DNA from: Paragonimus skrjabini miyazakii | Taxonomy: Eukaryota; Platyhelminthes; Trematoda; Plagiorchiida; Troglotrematidae | Direction of reading: 5' to 3' | Assembly: GCA_014338405.1 (NCBI GenBank) | Contig: JTDE01000123.1 | Location: forward strand, 1-64,000 | DNA: 64,000 nt | The notes under the pieces: model-generated | What the model saw: only the letters and a program-made list of their open reading frames with translations | Database searches by the model: none | Told to the model about the DNA's origin: nothing | Made by a program: the position numbers and the translations under genes | Shown here: piece by piece, positions 51,942 through 62,989 of the stretch | Layout: each line of letters starts with the position of its first letter | How positions within the stretch are numbered: position 1 is the first letter of the stretch

Positions 51942-54895
51942 GTTATCAATAGTTTGCTAAGTTTGGGTGTAGAAACTGTTGTACTATATGGAGGTCTCAA
52001 TACATTCGGTATGCAAACTGTTCAACAATTCTAACAGTGGAGCTGTTGAACATCACCGTAGTTTTGAGGACAAACCGTGTTATGTCTGAAAAACTGTGTT
52101 GTGTTTGTGTTTTTTTGAAGCATAATTTCTATTAATGTGAATCAACATATGTACACACATTACTTAGTTTTGAACGAAAATATTTTATTCATATAAGATT
52201 ATCAACCGCTGAGCGCCTAAGAGAGGAGCACAGTGAGTGTGGGATCATAAATTTGATTTTGCGTTAAGTCCCATTAATAGATTGCGCTCTTCATAACCCT
52301 CCGAATTCCTGCTATTGAATTCCGGGCCTCACTTTTGTTGTACAGGAGAATCGATGGTGAGGTTCGGGTTTTTCTCGTTTACTCATCTTATAGTTCGTGT
52401 TTTATCCCATCTCCATTTCCTACCGTTTGCCAGCAAACTTATTCTCTCCAAACAGCAACCGTTCGATCGGTCAGTCAGTGCGTCCGTCCATCCGCCCGTC
52501 AGTCAGTCAGTCACTCATTCATTTTCTTACCTGAACATCTCATCAATCTTCTCCACCACTTCAACAAACTGTCTAAGCACATTCCATCTTTCTCCCACTT
52601 CTTTGTCCTACTTCACTCGTTCTGTTCTGCCCCTCCTTTTTCCGTATGGACCATATGCCCTTACACATCCATCCCTACTACCTGTATGCCTTTTGACTTT
52701 GATCGACTTGTGTCTACTGAGTGCATCTTATCGAGCTCAGCTGCAATCCGTTCGACCGACCGAGTGAGCGTGTTTAATTCAGTTTAGACAGCCCGCACAT
52801 TCATTCGCTCGCTCACTCTCACACCTGCCAGATCTTCAGCCTACCTGCGCCGTTGTGTGAATGCTAGCTTGCTCATCACCCGAACCTGTGGAGAAATTGC
52901 CCATGGTTGTTTATAATCATGTGACTAATGTTGCTACTCTCGCCACCACCGCCTTCTTGCAACCAGGTGTGTTCCGTCATTGCGCAGTGCATCCGAGTTC
53001 GCTTTGGAGAAGACGATTCAGTGTGATGCCCGTAAGAGTGAATTAATTTGGGGAATTGTGCTTTTAAGTTCATACATGTGTTTATAAGGCCGGAATTTGC
53101 AACGATTCTATATTGTCCCGTCTTGCCTCTTTGAGACTCAACCGAATACAGCTTGTTCCGCTGAAAACGTGTGATTCGGCGCAAACCATCTGTGATGACA
53201 TATCTAAACTGACTTCCACTGTTATCGATCACTGTGTTTAGCTATTCTATGCATGCATACCGTTAATCATTTGCGTAGATGCAAAGGTGTGTACATATAT
53301 ATGTAGATACACCCACCCTGCAAATGTGTACATTCTCCCGTTCATATAAGTTTATTCTGAGTTAGCAATGGCACAAGGAACGTTTCAGTAAGTGGTTTGT
53401 CATTTTTTATAATATCATTGAGACCGAGTATTTCACGCTTTTGTTAGTTGTTACAAAATTATTCATTGTGAAGGATAAATAGAATGGGTTCCAATATAAC
53501 CAAACTGTTGATGCAAAAATGAACAAGATATAACATACTCGTGAACTTTTCGAAAATAATTACGTCCGCCGTTGAGTTATCAGAACAGTTTGCAGCGTTC
53601 AAAGTTTGGGTATTTCTATGTATCCCAGCTTCTTGGTAATTAGTGCTGGCTTTGCTGTCTTGAAGCCTAGTGAATGATTACTACGGATAACGTCGACAAT
53701 ATTACACAAAAAATAACGAAATATTCAGTTGACTGTCCAAATATTGCAGTTTACATGCTCGGCACAGAAGCTGCCTTTGCCAAGCTTTAAGCAATCACTG
53801 TTAGGCGATAGGTACAAAAAAGATCTAGGTTTTGCCCCTTCGGATATTAGTAGTCCACAGTTCCAGGTGTGACAAGCAGTCAAGACAACGTACCAGTTGT
53901 AAAGCATTACGGGCTGCGTCGTTCTACAGAACAGTATTTCTGTCACTGTTTGGTAATCATTCCTTAAAGTTTTGGCCAATTGTTTGGATGGTCCTGTTAC
54001 TGTAGATGGTACCGTTGAGTGGGGACTATTTATCCGTTTGTTACTAACTGGCGCCTAGTCAACACATGACATTTTGATGAGTGACTATATTTTTTTACAA
54101 CTAGTTCACTCCTTCCTTCAGAACAACTTGTCAACTCATTTTGGGCCTTACAAATGAATACCACCAAAAGTTACTTCCATCTTGAAGTAGACCGATCGCT
54201 ACACCTGAAGTGAATCTAGTTATGACTATAATTTTAACCTTACTGGTTTACCTAACTTGACAAGTATACCTCTGTGAAGTATGCGGCTCCACTTTGACGG
54301 CTGTATCTGGATTGTCATCATACTGTGTCATTGCTCTCTCCTCTGCCGCAGCAGTGATTAAGCAAAGTAGTTTTCTGTGTTTCGCTCGCAAAACAGTTTA
54401 TGCAGTGAACAACGGCAACTTCTACGAGGCTGGAATGCCAAAAACCTATCTCTGTGTTCTTTTGTTACCCTGTTTTCTTACACAAGTAGGGTGTATTAAT
54501 TCAGTTGTTTTGTTTAGTGACATAACGCGATAAAAGATAGTTTTGTATGGTATTAATAAAACGAAACACATGAACGTTGACCCAAACTAAGTGGAATTAA
54601 TCTAGTCTTCAGACTTGTAGATGATATATTTCTGTTTCATGAATGTCATTTTCATTTGCATTGGAGGGTTATGTTTTCAGGTCAAGAGGTTAATGTGAAT
54701 AAATAAAAGACTAATTACAAAAATGCTCATTCAGGAGAATATTCGGAAGAAACATCGTATGATAATGTTTGAAGTCATTTCGGAAAATTCTGCTCATTCA
54801 TAAGCTGCACTTTATCTAACAAGGTCAATGTAAACTTTGTCTATTAAATTGGGAAAAAGTGAACATATTCCAGTTAATACAAACAAAACTATAAT
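51942..54895 (+). other. 3' flank/untranslated region of arrestin gene
   Basis: Contains a low-complexity GTCA/TCAT-type tract near 52466-52520 that opens overlapping frames without meaning. The first clear AATAAA motifs I see downstream are at about 54555 and 54697, so the true 3' end of the mRNA is unknown. Confidence 0.4.
52466..52520. repeat. Imperfect tetranucleotide repeat (GTCA/TCCG type)
   Basis: Runs of GTCAGTCAGTCAGTCA with interspersed CGTCCGTCCATCCG. It explains the Ser/Val-rich open frames that overlap here. Confidence 0.75.
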
Positions 54896-55068
54896 TGATG
54901 AGTAGTAGGGGATTTTGATTTTCATATAGATTGAACATCACCCACAATTGAGTCTAGTGCTTCTTTTCGAAAGGGGCCGACTGGAAAGTCTATGGGAATG
55001 CGACAGCTGCGATCAATTGTGGGTGATGTTCAATCTATATGAAAATCAAAATCCCCTACTACTCATCA
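54896..55068. repeat. Perfect 55-bp inverted repeat (foldback)
   Basis: Arms 54896-54950 and 55014-55068 are exact reverse complements, with a 63-bp loop at 54951-55013. The right arm is part of the SINE-like unit, and the left arm is an inverted copy of that part. Perfect identity implies a recent event. Confidence 0.93.
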
Positions 55069-55382
55069 GTAATCAAATACCGCTCAACAAGTCAATGATT
55101 TCTGTGATTTCAACTTGGAGGGAAGTCCTAGTCGAGGGGTCATCGATTGGAGTTAACAGACAGTAACTGTGTCTCCTCTCGAGGCGATCGGGCAACCTGA
55201 CCATTACTCACAAGCGAAAGTGGATGAGCGTTCTCATATGATAATTCGGTCGTGCCTAACGTGAGGTCAATGGCGCAGTGGTAAACACGGTTGCCTCATG
55301 AACTGAATGTCCGTGGTTCAAGTCCCGGCAGTGGCGATGATATGCACTACTGATGAGCTCTAATGAGAGCGAAACTCGAGTC
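54955..55382 (+). mobile_element. 428-bp SINE-like/retrozyme-like monomer bounded by hammerhead cleavage sites
   Basis: The 94-bp segment 54951-55044 recurs at 55379-55472 with a single difference, giving a 428-bp period: one full monomer and the start of a second. Within it are tRNA-type A and B boxes (55271-55281 and 55315-55325) and a complete hammerhead (55344-55388) whose cleavage site falls exactly at the monomer end. This matches the plan of the schistosome Sm-alpha elements, whose tandem transcripts self-cleave to unit length. The unit probably has an internal RNA polymerase III promoter. Confidence 0.75.
55261..55335 (+). promoter_or_regulatory. tRNA-like head with pol III A and B boxes
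   Basis: A box TGGCGCAGTGG at 55271-55281 and B box GGTTCAAGTCC at 55315-55325, 33 bases apart as in tRNAs. The arms do not fold into a proper cloverleaf with a 7-bp acceptor, so this is a SINE promoter, not a working tRNA gene. Confidence 0.7.
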
Positions 55383-55388
55383 TAGTGC
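55344..55388 (+). ncRNA. Hammerhead ribozyme, type I, minimal helix III
   Basis: Helix I is GCACTA (55344-55349) paired with TAGTGC (55383-55388), six perfect pairs. The core CTGATGA is at 55350-55356. Helix II is GCTCT, loop AATG, AGAGC (55357-55370). GAAA follows at 55371-55374. Helix III is A-C/G-T closed by the loop TCGA. The cleavage triplet GTC ends at 55382. Every invariant core base of the hammerhead is present, so self-cleavage is expected. The very short helix III is typical of ribozymes in Sm-alpha, Penelope-like and retrozyme elements, which often act as dimers or need loop contacts. Confidence 0.88.
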
Positions 55389-55472
55389 TTCTTTTCGAAA
55401 GGGGCCGACTGGAAAGTCTATGGGAATGCGACAGCTGCGATCAGTTGTGGGTGATGTTCAATCTATATGAAA
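55379..55472 (+). repeat. Partial second SINE-like monomer
   Basis: Direct repeat of 54951-55044 (one mismatch), broken off after ATATGAAAA. It supplies the 3' strand of helix I for the ribozyme. Confidence 0.9.
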
Positions 55473-55654
55473 ACTATAATTATAAAGATTAATCTGATGA
55501 GCATTTCAACCTAGATTTGTAAATTAATACAGAACACCATGTTATACGAAATTGAACACTGAGTACAGAAATGCATATCCGTATGTTGCTGCTTGATAGA
55601 CCAGTAATTTAACTCAATTCTCTACACTGAAATGTAAAATTGGACAAAGCTCAT

Positions 55655-55710
55655 ATTTGATCATAACCCTCGTCACTCAGAGAACGAAATAATCGGTTGA
55701 GCTACACAGG
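55655..55710 (-). repeat. Possible degenerate tRNA-like SINE head
   Basis: The minus strand has a good A box, TAGCTCAACCG at 55704-55694, followed by a poor B box, GGGTTATGATC. The spacing is shorter than in a tRNA. Weak evidence. Confidence 0.3.
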
Positions 55711-56264
55711 CACCTCACTCAGACATCTCTTACGCATTAGAGTTGGTTAGTGATGCACAGGTTTAAAGCATCCGGGAGTAAAACCCAGGCCGTCATCCCA
55801 ATCAGGTGGTGCGTTCTGATTATTAAGCGGTTGACATTACATTAGGCAACTCTGAACAGTTAGGTAAAACTACCTATAGGTCCTACTGATAGGAAACCTA
55901 CTGAATATTCTGTTGACACCAGTTGATGTGAACATTTTATTAACGTACTACGTTTTTCGGGCTTAGTGAACATCATTTTGTTTACTTACTAGGATATCAT
56001 TCACGGTAAATCGTAATTTCCACTAATGGGAGAAATAGTTCGGTTGGTCCGCATCACACTGCGTTCTGCTTAAAAATCATCAGAATCCGGAATTAGGTAC
56101 CAATCACTGTGTATTACTCACCAGCGACTACAAATTAATGCGGGATGATTCCGGTAGATGTGGCGAAAGTTTATCGCCGCAGAAGGCAGTTCAATTTCAA
56201 TATCACAAAATGCATCACAACTAATCAGTACCAATAAAATGCCTTGAACATTTATGATCAGCTC

Positions 56265-56745
56265 GATGTTTTCGACACAGCAGTTGATATGTTTGCCTTT
56301 TGAGAACGTAGACTAGGGTTCAATTTCAGGTCATGTTGTGGATGTGCATTAGCAAGTGTAAAACTCGAGCCTAATGCTGTTTCGAAAAGGTTGGTTGTGA
56401 TGAAAAGTTGAATGCAAAAGCTGAGAGCAGATATGAGTACTACTCAACTTCCTCAACCAGAATCCGATCGGTTGACAGTAATCAACAACGATGACAATAG
56501 GTCTATTGAATTCTAAATCGGTTTGCCACGGAGAAACTGTTTGTTGGATTACAGACTGAGATTAACAGTAGAGTTACTGTGTTTTCTCTTCACTGAGTCT
56601 TGCAACCTGAGTATTTTCTGCAGACGAATGTGTCATACCCAATGAATTCGGTCGTGCCTAGTGTAAGACCACTGGAGCTGTGGCCAACTCGTGAAACCCA
56701 TGAGGACGCAGGCTGAAGTTTAAATTCTAGTCTAGAGGAAAGATA
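56265..56745 (+). mobile_element. Decayed relative of the SINE-like hammerhead unit
   Basis: Resembles the 54.95-55.47 kb unit throughout: B-box-like GGGTTCAATTTCAGG near 56318-56332, helix I strands GCATTA (56346-56351) and TAATGC (56372-56377), AAAACTCGAG, the body TTTCGAAAAGGTTGG, GCAACCTGA and CGGTCGTGCCTAGTGTAAG, then another head-like stretch. CTGATGA and helix II are deleted, so the ribozyme is dead. Confidence 0.6.
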
Positions 56746-57042
56746 CACATAACAGAGAAGCTTTAACTAAAGCAAAGGTGGAGCTTGGCACTTCATTTTG
56801 TGTTAGGGTTAGAGGAAATGTCCGTCGGAAAGCAAAAAGTGTAATCTCTCGAGTACAGTTAAATTACGTTAAGTGTTTTTGAAATGTAAACACACGTATC
56901 ATCAACTAATATTTTGGTGTGTTTCTGAGCGAAGGATCTTGTAACTGAATCATGGTAGCACGACTTCAAATGTTTGCTAACACACTGCACGATTTCGGAT
57001 AGTTGTGAACAGTGATGGTGTTGTTCGTAGCTCAGGTTGATG

Positions 57043-57333
57043 GTTTTGGTATTGGTGTGTGCGCTGAGCTTGACATTTAGGTTGCAAACGTTTCTTCACT
57101 AAGCGAGGTGACATCATCAGTGCGCAATTGTTTTAGCGTACAGTATTTTAAGCTTGGAGGTTAGTGAAGTTCGATGGATGCCTGCCCTTATATAGCAGAG
57201 TGAGTTGACCTTCTGAACTGAATTCTGGTTGGTCGCTCTCTGTTGTTTTTTACCTTTGATCTGATCTACCATTGGTTGATTCTTGTTGCATTTGAACTTT
57301 GACCTGGCGTCTGATTGGCTATTTCCCGCAGTT
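57043..57333 (-). repeat. Left inverted terminal repeat of Penelope-like element
   Basis: Reverse complement of 59239-59724 except for a block of about 195 bp present only on the right. On the minus strand it contains CTATATAAGG (57195-57186) and CTGATGA...GAAAC (57120-57090). Confidence 0.88.
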
Positions 57334-57388
57334 TGCAGCAGGTCGTCCAATAACCTCACCAAACGCGAACAATGAGCATTAAACAACC

Positions 57389-59068
57389 TTAGAAAGAATG
57401 ACAACGTCATCATCTTGCCAGCTGACAGTGGACATCATGGACAAAGCAGATTACGTGAAGAAAGCGAAACAGCTACTCAACGACACAACCACTTACCGCC
57501 TACTCATTGCTGATCTTACCAAAATACTGGCCAACAAAATCAACACCGCACTAAAGAAACTAGAAGCTGCACATGAGATAAGCAAACAGGAGCGCTGGAA
57601 AATGCAACCGAATGATGCAGCCACTGCTCAATTCTACGGACTGCCAAAAATACACAAAGCTAATATCCCACTACGACCAATTATACCCCTATCGGGAACA
57701 CCGACCTACAATTTAGCCAAAGACCTATTCAGACGACTACGACATCTCATCGACCGATCAGAACATTCCATCAGCAATGCTTTGCAATTCTTGAGCAAAC
57801 TGAAAAATATCAGAATAGAAGAAGACGAGGCAATGATCCCGTTTGATGTTACAGCATTCTTCACGTCCACTGACCTTACCCTAGCCAAAGAAACACTACG
57901 AAAGCTACTAGAAGAAAATCCCCGACCGAATGAATCATTGAAACCGGAAAGCATATGCAATCTCATGGAACTATGTTTATCAACATACTTCAAATTCAAT
58001 GGTCAAATCTACGAACAACTTAAAGGAACCCCAATGGGCTCTCCCATATCCGGATTCATCGCAGAAGCGGTCATGCAGAGGTTAGAGAATATCGCGCTAC
58101 CAGCGATCAAACCAAAACTCTGGATACGATATGTTGATGATACGTTTGTAATCCTCAAGCGCTTGATAATTGAAGACACACACAGAATGCTCAACAACGT
58201 TTTCAACTATATCAAGTTTGCAATGGAAATTGAAACCGACAACCAGCTACCGTTCCTGGATGTCCTAATTAGCCGAAAATCTGATGGTACACTGGAGATC
58301 TCAGCTTACCGGAAAGAAACACACACGGACCAACTCTACAGTTTTCACAGCAACCACCCTGTCTGCCATGAAAGCAGCTGCATTCGAACTCTGTTCAAAC
58401 GAGCTGAAACACACTGCAGCACCGCAGAGCTTCGAAGAAAGGAAGAAAACTACGTGTACCGAGTATTTTTTCACAACGGGTACTCACGAAGTTTCATCAG
58501 ACGGAGTTTACTGCAGAACAAAAGAAATTCGAACTCCACAGAACCACCAACAAAACGAACTGTATTACCATACATAAAAACAGTATCAGAAATGACCGCA
58601 AGACTACTGAGACCACATGATATTACGCTAGCACACAAGCCAACGGCAACGCTACGAAGATTACTATCAAAACCAAAGGAACAACTCAAACCCGCCGACA
58701 GAAAAAACGTCATTTACAAAATCCAATGCAATGACTGTGGACAACACTAAGTCGGCCAAACCGGATGGAAGTTATCAACACGAATACATGAACACGAATT
58801 AGCCATGAAGAGACACGATCAATTTTCTTCGATCTCCGTCCACGAGGATGAAACTGAACACACTTTCAACTTGAATACCGCGGAAGTCCTTACGCAGGCA
58901 AACACCAGACATGCAAGAGAATTTCTCGAAGCCTGGTGTTCATCAGCCGGATCAATAAACAAACACATCGAGCTGGACAAAGTCTATGAACCAATGCGAA
59001 CCAAGGATTTGAAGAGATGCAGACAGCAACCAGACCAAATGGCGGTAAATCCAAATACAGCAACATGA
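57389..59068 (+). pseudogene. Penelope-like RT plus GIY-YIG endonuclease, one stop codon and a 5' frameshift
   Basis: The RT starts as KNDNVIILPADSG, shifts frame near 57425, and then runs open to TAA at 58748-58750. Motifs: AQFYGLPKIHKANIPLRPII, MIPFDVTAFFTSTD (motif A), LKGTPMGSPISGFIAEAVM (motif B), WIRYVDDTFVIL (intact catalytic YVDD), LPFLDVLISRK. The nuclease begins NVIYKIQCNDCGQH, the stop replaces the Tyr of the YVG (YIG) motif, and the same frame then continues VGQTGWKLSTRIHEHELAMK to 59068 (EPMR...). The enzyme would prime reverse transcription from nicked DNA. The apparent ATG at 57398 is an effect of the frameshift. Confidence 0.88.
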
Positions 59069-59238
59069 ACAGATCAAACCGAAATCGAAACGGAACAATG
59101 AATAACCAATCGGATGGAATCTTCAAAACGAAGAAAGGACTCACTCGATCAATTTACGGGGACCGGCCAATCAGATTCGAGGTCAAAGTTCAACAGCAAT
59201 AGGGAGCACCCTATCAGACTGCAGAGCAAACACTCAAG

Positions 59239-59724
59239 AACTGCAGGAAATAGCCAATCAGACGCCAGGTCAAAGTGCAAATGCAACAAGAATCAACCAA
59301 TGGTAGATCAGGTCAAAGGTAAAAAACAACAGGGAGCGACCAAACAGAATTCAGGTCAGAAGGTCAACTCACTTTGCTATATAAGGGCAGGCATCCATCG
59401 AACTTCACTAACCTCCAGGCTCAAAATACTATACTGTGATGGTTCCAGAAATACAGAAATTAAGTAGTTAAATTAGCTCAACCCCAGAGCTAGCTTCGAC
59501 GCAATAGTACTAACAACCGAACTAGTCAAAGCAAGTAATTTATCCCTAGAGCGCAATTGTACAACTTATAGTCAGCAATGTAATAAAACAACAGTAGTGA
59601 GAAATAGGTTCAGTGACAATCACCAAATAAACGCTAAAACAATTACGCACTGATGATGTCACCTCGCTTGGTGAAAAGTTTGCAACCTAACTGCCAAGCT
59701 CGGCGAACATACCAATACCAAAAC
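59239..59724 (+). repeat. Right inverted terminal repeat of Penelope-like element
   Basis: Partner of 57043-57333. It has an extra block at about 59437-59630 lacking in the left arm. It includes CTATATAAGG at 59377-59386 and CTGATGATGTCACC at 59650-59663. Confidence 0.88.
59377..59386 (+). promoter_or_regulatory. TATA-like box in Penelope terminal repeat
   Basis: CTATATAAGG, conserved in the left arm on the other strand. A plausible core promoter for element transcription; inference only. Confidence 0.35.
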
Positions 59725-62700
59725 ACTGCACGATTTATTCCCAAGGTCCTCCTATCAGTAGTCATATTTCTGGACCAACAGGATCTTAGAAAACGTAAAT
59801 GCAATAATAATTTTTTGCGAGCTGTATGCTTTTGCCACGGAGTTCTCGAGAACTTTGTGATCCGAAAATATACAGCGCGGCTACTGGGCTACTGTCTCCA
59901 AGATACATTGCGGATTTGCTTTTTGAAGTGAAAAAACGTGTTCTTGTTGAGTTGATTTGATAATTAAACGGTTATGCCGTTCTTACTTTTCCGTTGTTTT
60001 TTTCCTTAAAGGAGTCAGTCAATCAATAAAGTTCAAGAATAAATACGGATAGCAGCATTTCAAGAAAGCTGTTGTTGTCATAATTGAAAGTGACGATCTT
60101 TTCTATCTTTTCTTTGTTTTGATGGAAGCCTCTGCAGTTAATTTACAATAAATTATGAGTGCAAAAATCCTAGATTTTCGGAGAATGCTACAATAAGACA
60201 AAATAGCTTATTCATAGGCTGATAATGAACACATTTCCGTATGATTTAAGGGTAACCTGGTGTGATGCTAATGGACTGACGGGGTTTGTGTTGGCGATGA
60301 GCTAAAGCAACTAGTGCTAAGTTAAAACAGGGAAAAATGAAGACCAGCTGGAATAATTCTGGCCAACAATTCATGGCAACTTTACAAGTAGTTACGTAAT
60401 TATGATTGTATCCTTGCACATATTTGTGTAGGTTTCGATTCACTAAGTTGGCTCTCTTAGGAAACAAAACCACACTGGTTGCCAAACCCTGAATAAGTTA
60501 TTGTGTTTTTGTTCCCGGTTGTTTTGATTCTTTTTTAGTTAGCAAGTGAGACTGAGAAGTGGCATTTTTCTTACTACCTGTGTGTAGCAAAAGTTCACTG
60601 TACTCAGTCGTCAGGTATGATCCACTGAATATTGAAGCCACATTTTCAAAATAAACAATAATAATAGGGTTACTACTGTTGTCTTTTTCCTCGGATTATT
60701 ACTTGTTTTTCTCTTGCGATGTTCGGGACATCTAAAGGTTTCTATTTACTTATTGTAGCTTGGGAAGTTAGACTGTATTTTATTAAGATATAGCGAGTTT
60801 GCGATAGATGATTTTTAGGTAGCAAAAATGGATATATAAGCATCGAGTTACTTGGACACGACCCATGTAGTAATCGGCTGACAAGGTAAGTGGGTACGGG
60901 AGTTCCATTTAGACAAAAAGTACATATAAACGGAGGTAAAGCTGTTAGTAGGCAAAATATATTCTTACGCATTCTTATAACTTAGGCCTTATTATTCAGT
61001 GTCTTTCTTGCAGGCTGCCACTTATCTTAAAACTATAGCACTAGAAACATTAGAGATCAGAACTTCATTTCTTGTTGCGTCTAATTATTAATACTCCCGA
61101 GGTGGTGAGTACATAGTCCCGTATTTCTTTGCTGTCACTTATAAAGCATAATTTTATGTATAAAGACTTCGAGAACAAAACATTCCAGGCCCACATATTA
61201 CCACTTTATGGTCAATATCACATACAGTAAGTATTATCTGAATACGTTTTAAACGCTGATTTAAATGTAGCTGACTTGTCTGCTTACCGTTACAATCGGC
61301 TTATATACTTTCGTGCAGTAAGGGAAATAAACAGCGACAGCCCCGTAAGATATAGCTGGTTGAACGTATTTTACGGAGAATCGAACAACATTTTTGATTG
61401 TATAACCGCCACCAGATTGATCTCAGTAAGAGCAGTCCTTCAATTCAGTTTTCGAAGGAAAGGATTCAAATAATTAATTTGAGTACTGAAAGAATAACAT
61501 CAAGTTATACTCTCTACTCTTGAAGACGGAAAGAATTAAGTTTGAACACTTACTAGAAACAGACAACGTCAATACCGAATAAAATGAAGACGAGTTAGTC
61601 ACAAGGCAATGAGTCAGCGGCGTTGTGCAGTTGTAGCTGTCTGGTAAGTATGTTGCCCCAAGAAGTTACAGGTTTCCTGAAACCAGCTGAGGGAAATGTC
61701 CATGAACTGACCTTTGGAGATCGTTACGCAGTCAACGGCTGGAGTTTCAAACGCCAATTGATTTACGCACCAAAGTCCAAACGCTAGATGATTAACAGTG
61801 TTAGTTTGTCACCTACTACAGTTATTGTGAGCCTTGGATATTTCTTACTTGGAGGGAATATGATGGAATTTATTAACAGGACGTTGTAAGAGAGTGAGAA
61901 TCTTCGTGTATGACGCCTATAGGATACATTCCTACTTTGGTACAGTTCTGTATGCATGACCTTGAGCAGTATCCCGGTTTACTGTCAAATGTGACTGAGG
62001 CTCAGTACAACATGGAAGAAACCTGAGGAGTAATGTGCGTAAAAATTAAAGCTTACAAACTCTCTGAATGACCATTGTTTGTCTCGTTTTTTCGCATATC
62101 CCCTTTGGCTCTTCTTCATCAGGACTGGTAAAATCAGAACGTGTTATGGAACACTAACCCAATGAAAATACACTGAGACAAAGGCCACGCTGACTGTCCC
62201 GTTGAGTACAGCTCATTCAAGAGAAGATTGACTGGCAGGTTTACAAAAGTGTTAGAAGTGGCCGGAATTCTACTTTACCTTCAGAAATGTATGTGAAAGC
62301 TGTCGGTATTTCACAATTTCGCACCTATTAGTTGTAAGGCCAGGGTCATCGTGACTTATGAGGCACACAAATGTGCGTTTTATAAATGTACTACTGAATA
62401 ATGGCCAGTAAGCACCAAATAAACAAAACGTTTTATTGAAGAGGCCACTGGAAATGGCGCTTACCTGAACAACATCGGACAATAATAATCACGGAAAGTT
62501 TGATGTGAAAATACTGAGTGTGACATAGTTATTCATTTTTATTGGGGGGTGAGCTTCATGATATCCAGTCACAAATCAACCGGACTTACTGTTTTTAGTG
62601 TTTAAAATTTTCGTATTATTTTCCAAGCGCGTTAACAAACACAACCTTTCAATTTACTTCAGCAGCTGCAGTTTATGTTTGACAAACATAACTGTTATTT

Positions 62701-62985
62701 GTGTTAAACATTTTAGTGAAAAAGACATAATGCGTTGAAATAAAGCCTGTGCTCATCTTCATTATACCAACTAATGAGTATCAGAAAAATGATGCAGCGA
62801 ACGAGCTCGTTTTCAGTTATTCACCATCAGACTAGTTACATAACATTTGTATGAACCAGAATTGTCAGAGTGAAACGAACAAAAACAAGTAACAAGTTCA
62901 ACTGAGGTCAAGCATGTCAGAGGCAGACATGCGGACAACGTTCTGATACGATTACGTCACAATTATGATTCAACTGGAATCGTTG
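59725..62985. other. Intergenic stretch without recognised features
   Basis: AT-rich sequence with short unsupported open frames (for example 60246-60485 minus). No repeat or RNA family identified. Confidence 0.35.
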
Positions 62986-62989
62986 CTCT

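Larger units (their letters stand above)
57043..59724 (+). mobile_element. Penelope-like element with inverted terminal repeats and nearly open RT-GIY-YIG frame
   Basis: Terminal repeats at 57043-57333 and 59239-59724 face each other. Between them lies an RT followed by a GIY-YIG nuclease. The left repeat joins the RT after its first part has been lost, so the copy is 5'-truncated. Downstream of the nuclease are about 170 bp of spacer. Inverted or tandem terminal repeats with 5' truncation are characteristic of PLEs. It lies about 5 kb beyond the arrestin stop codon, same strand. Confidence 0.88.

Noticed and set aside
52315..52790. Two overlapping 150-codon frames downstream of the gene
   Set aside because: They are produced by a simple tetranucleotide repeat and low stop density; the peptides are repeat-derived and match no family.
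54555..54702. AATAAA motifs as the polyadenylation site of the arrestin gene
   Set aside because: They lie 2.6-2.8 kb after the stop in AT-rich DNA where such hexamers occur by chance; there is no supporting evidence for use.
55261..55335. A functional tRNA gene
   Set aside because: A and B boxes are present but there is no 7-bp acceptor stem or clear anticodon arm, and it is embedded in a repeated SINE-like unit.
57398..57400. ATG as true start of the Penelope RT
   Set aside because: RT sequence (NDNVIILPAD) lies upstream in another frame, so the ATG is created by a frameshift in a truncated copy.
57117..57413. 98-codon minus-strand frame and its look-alike at 59114-59467 on the + strand
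   Set aside because: Both are readings of the inverted terminal repeats of the Penelope-like element; their similarity reflects the repeat, not a protein.
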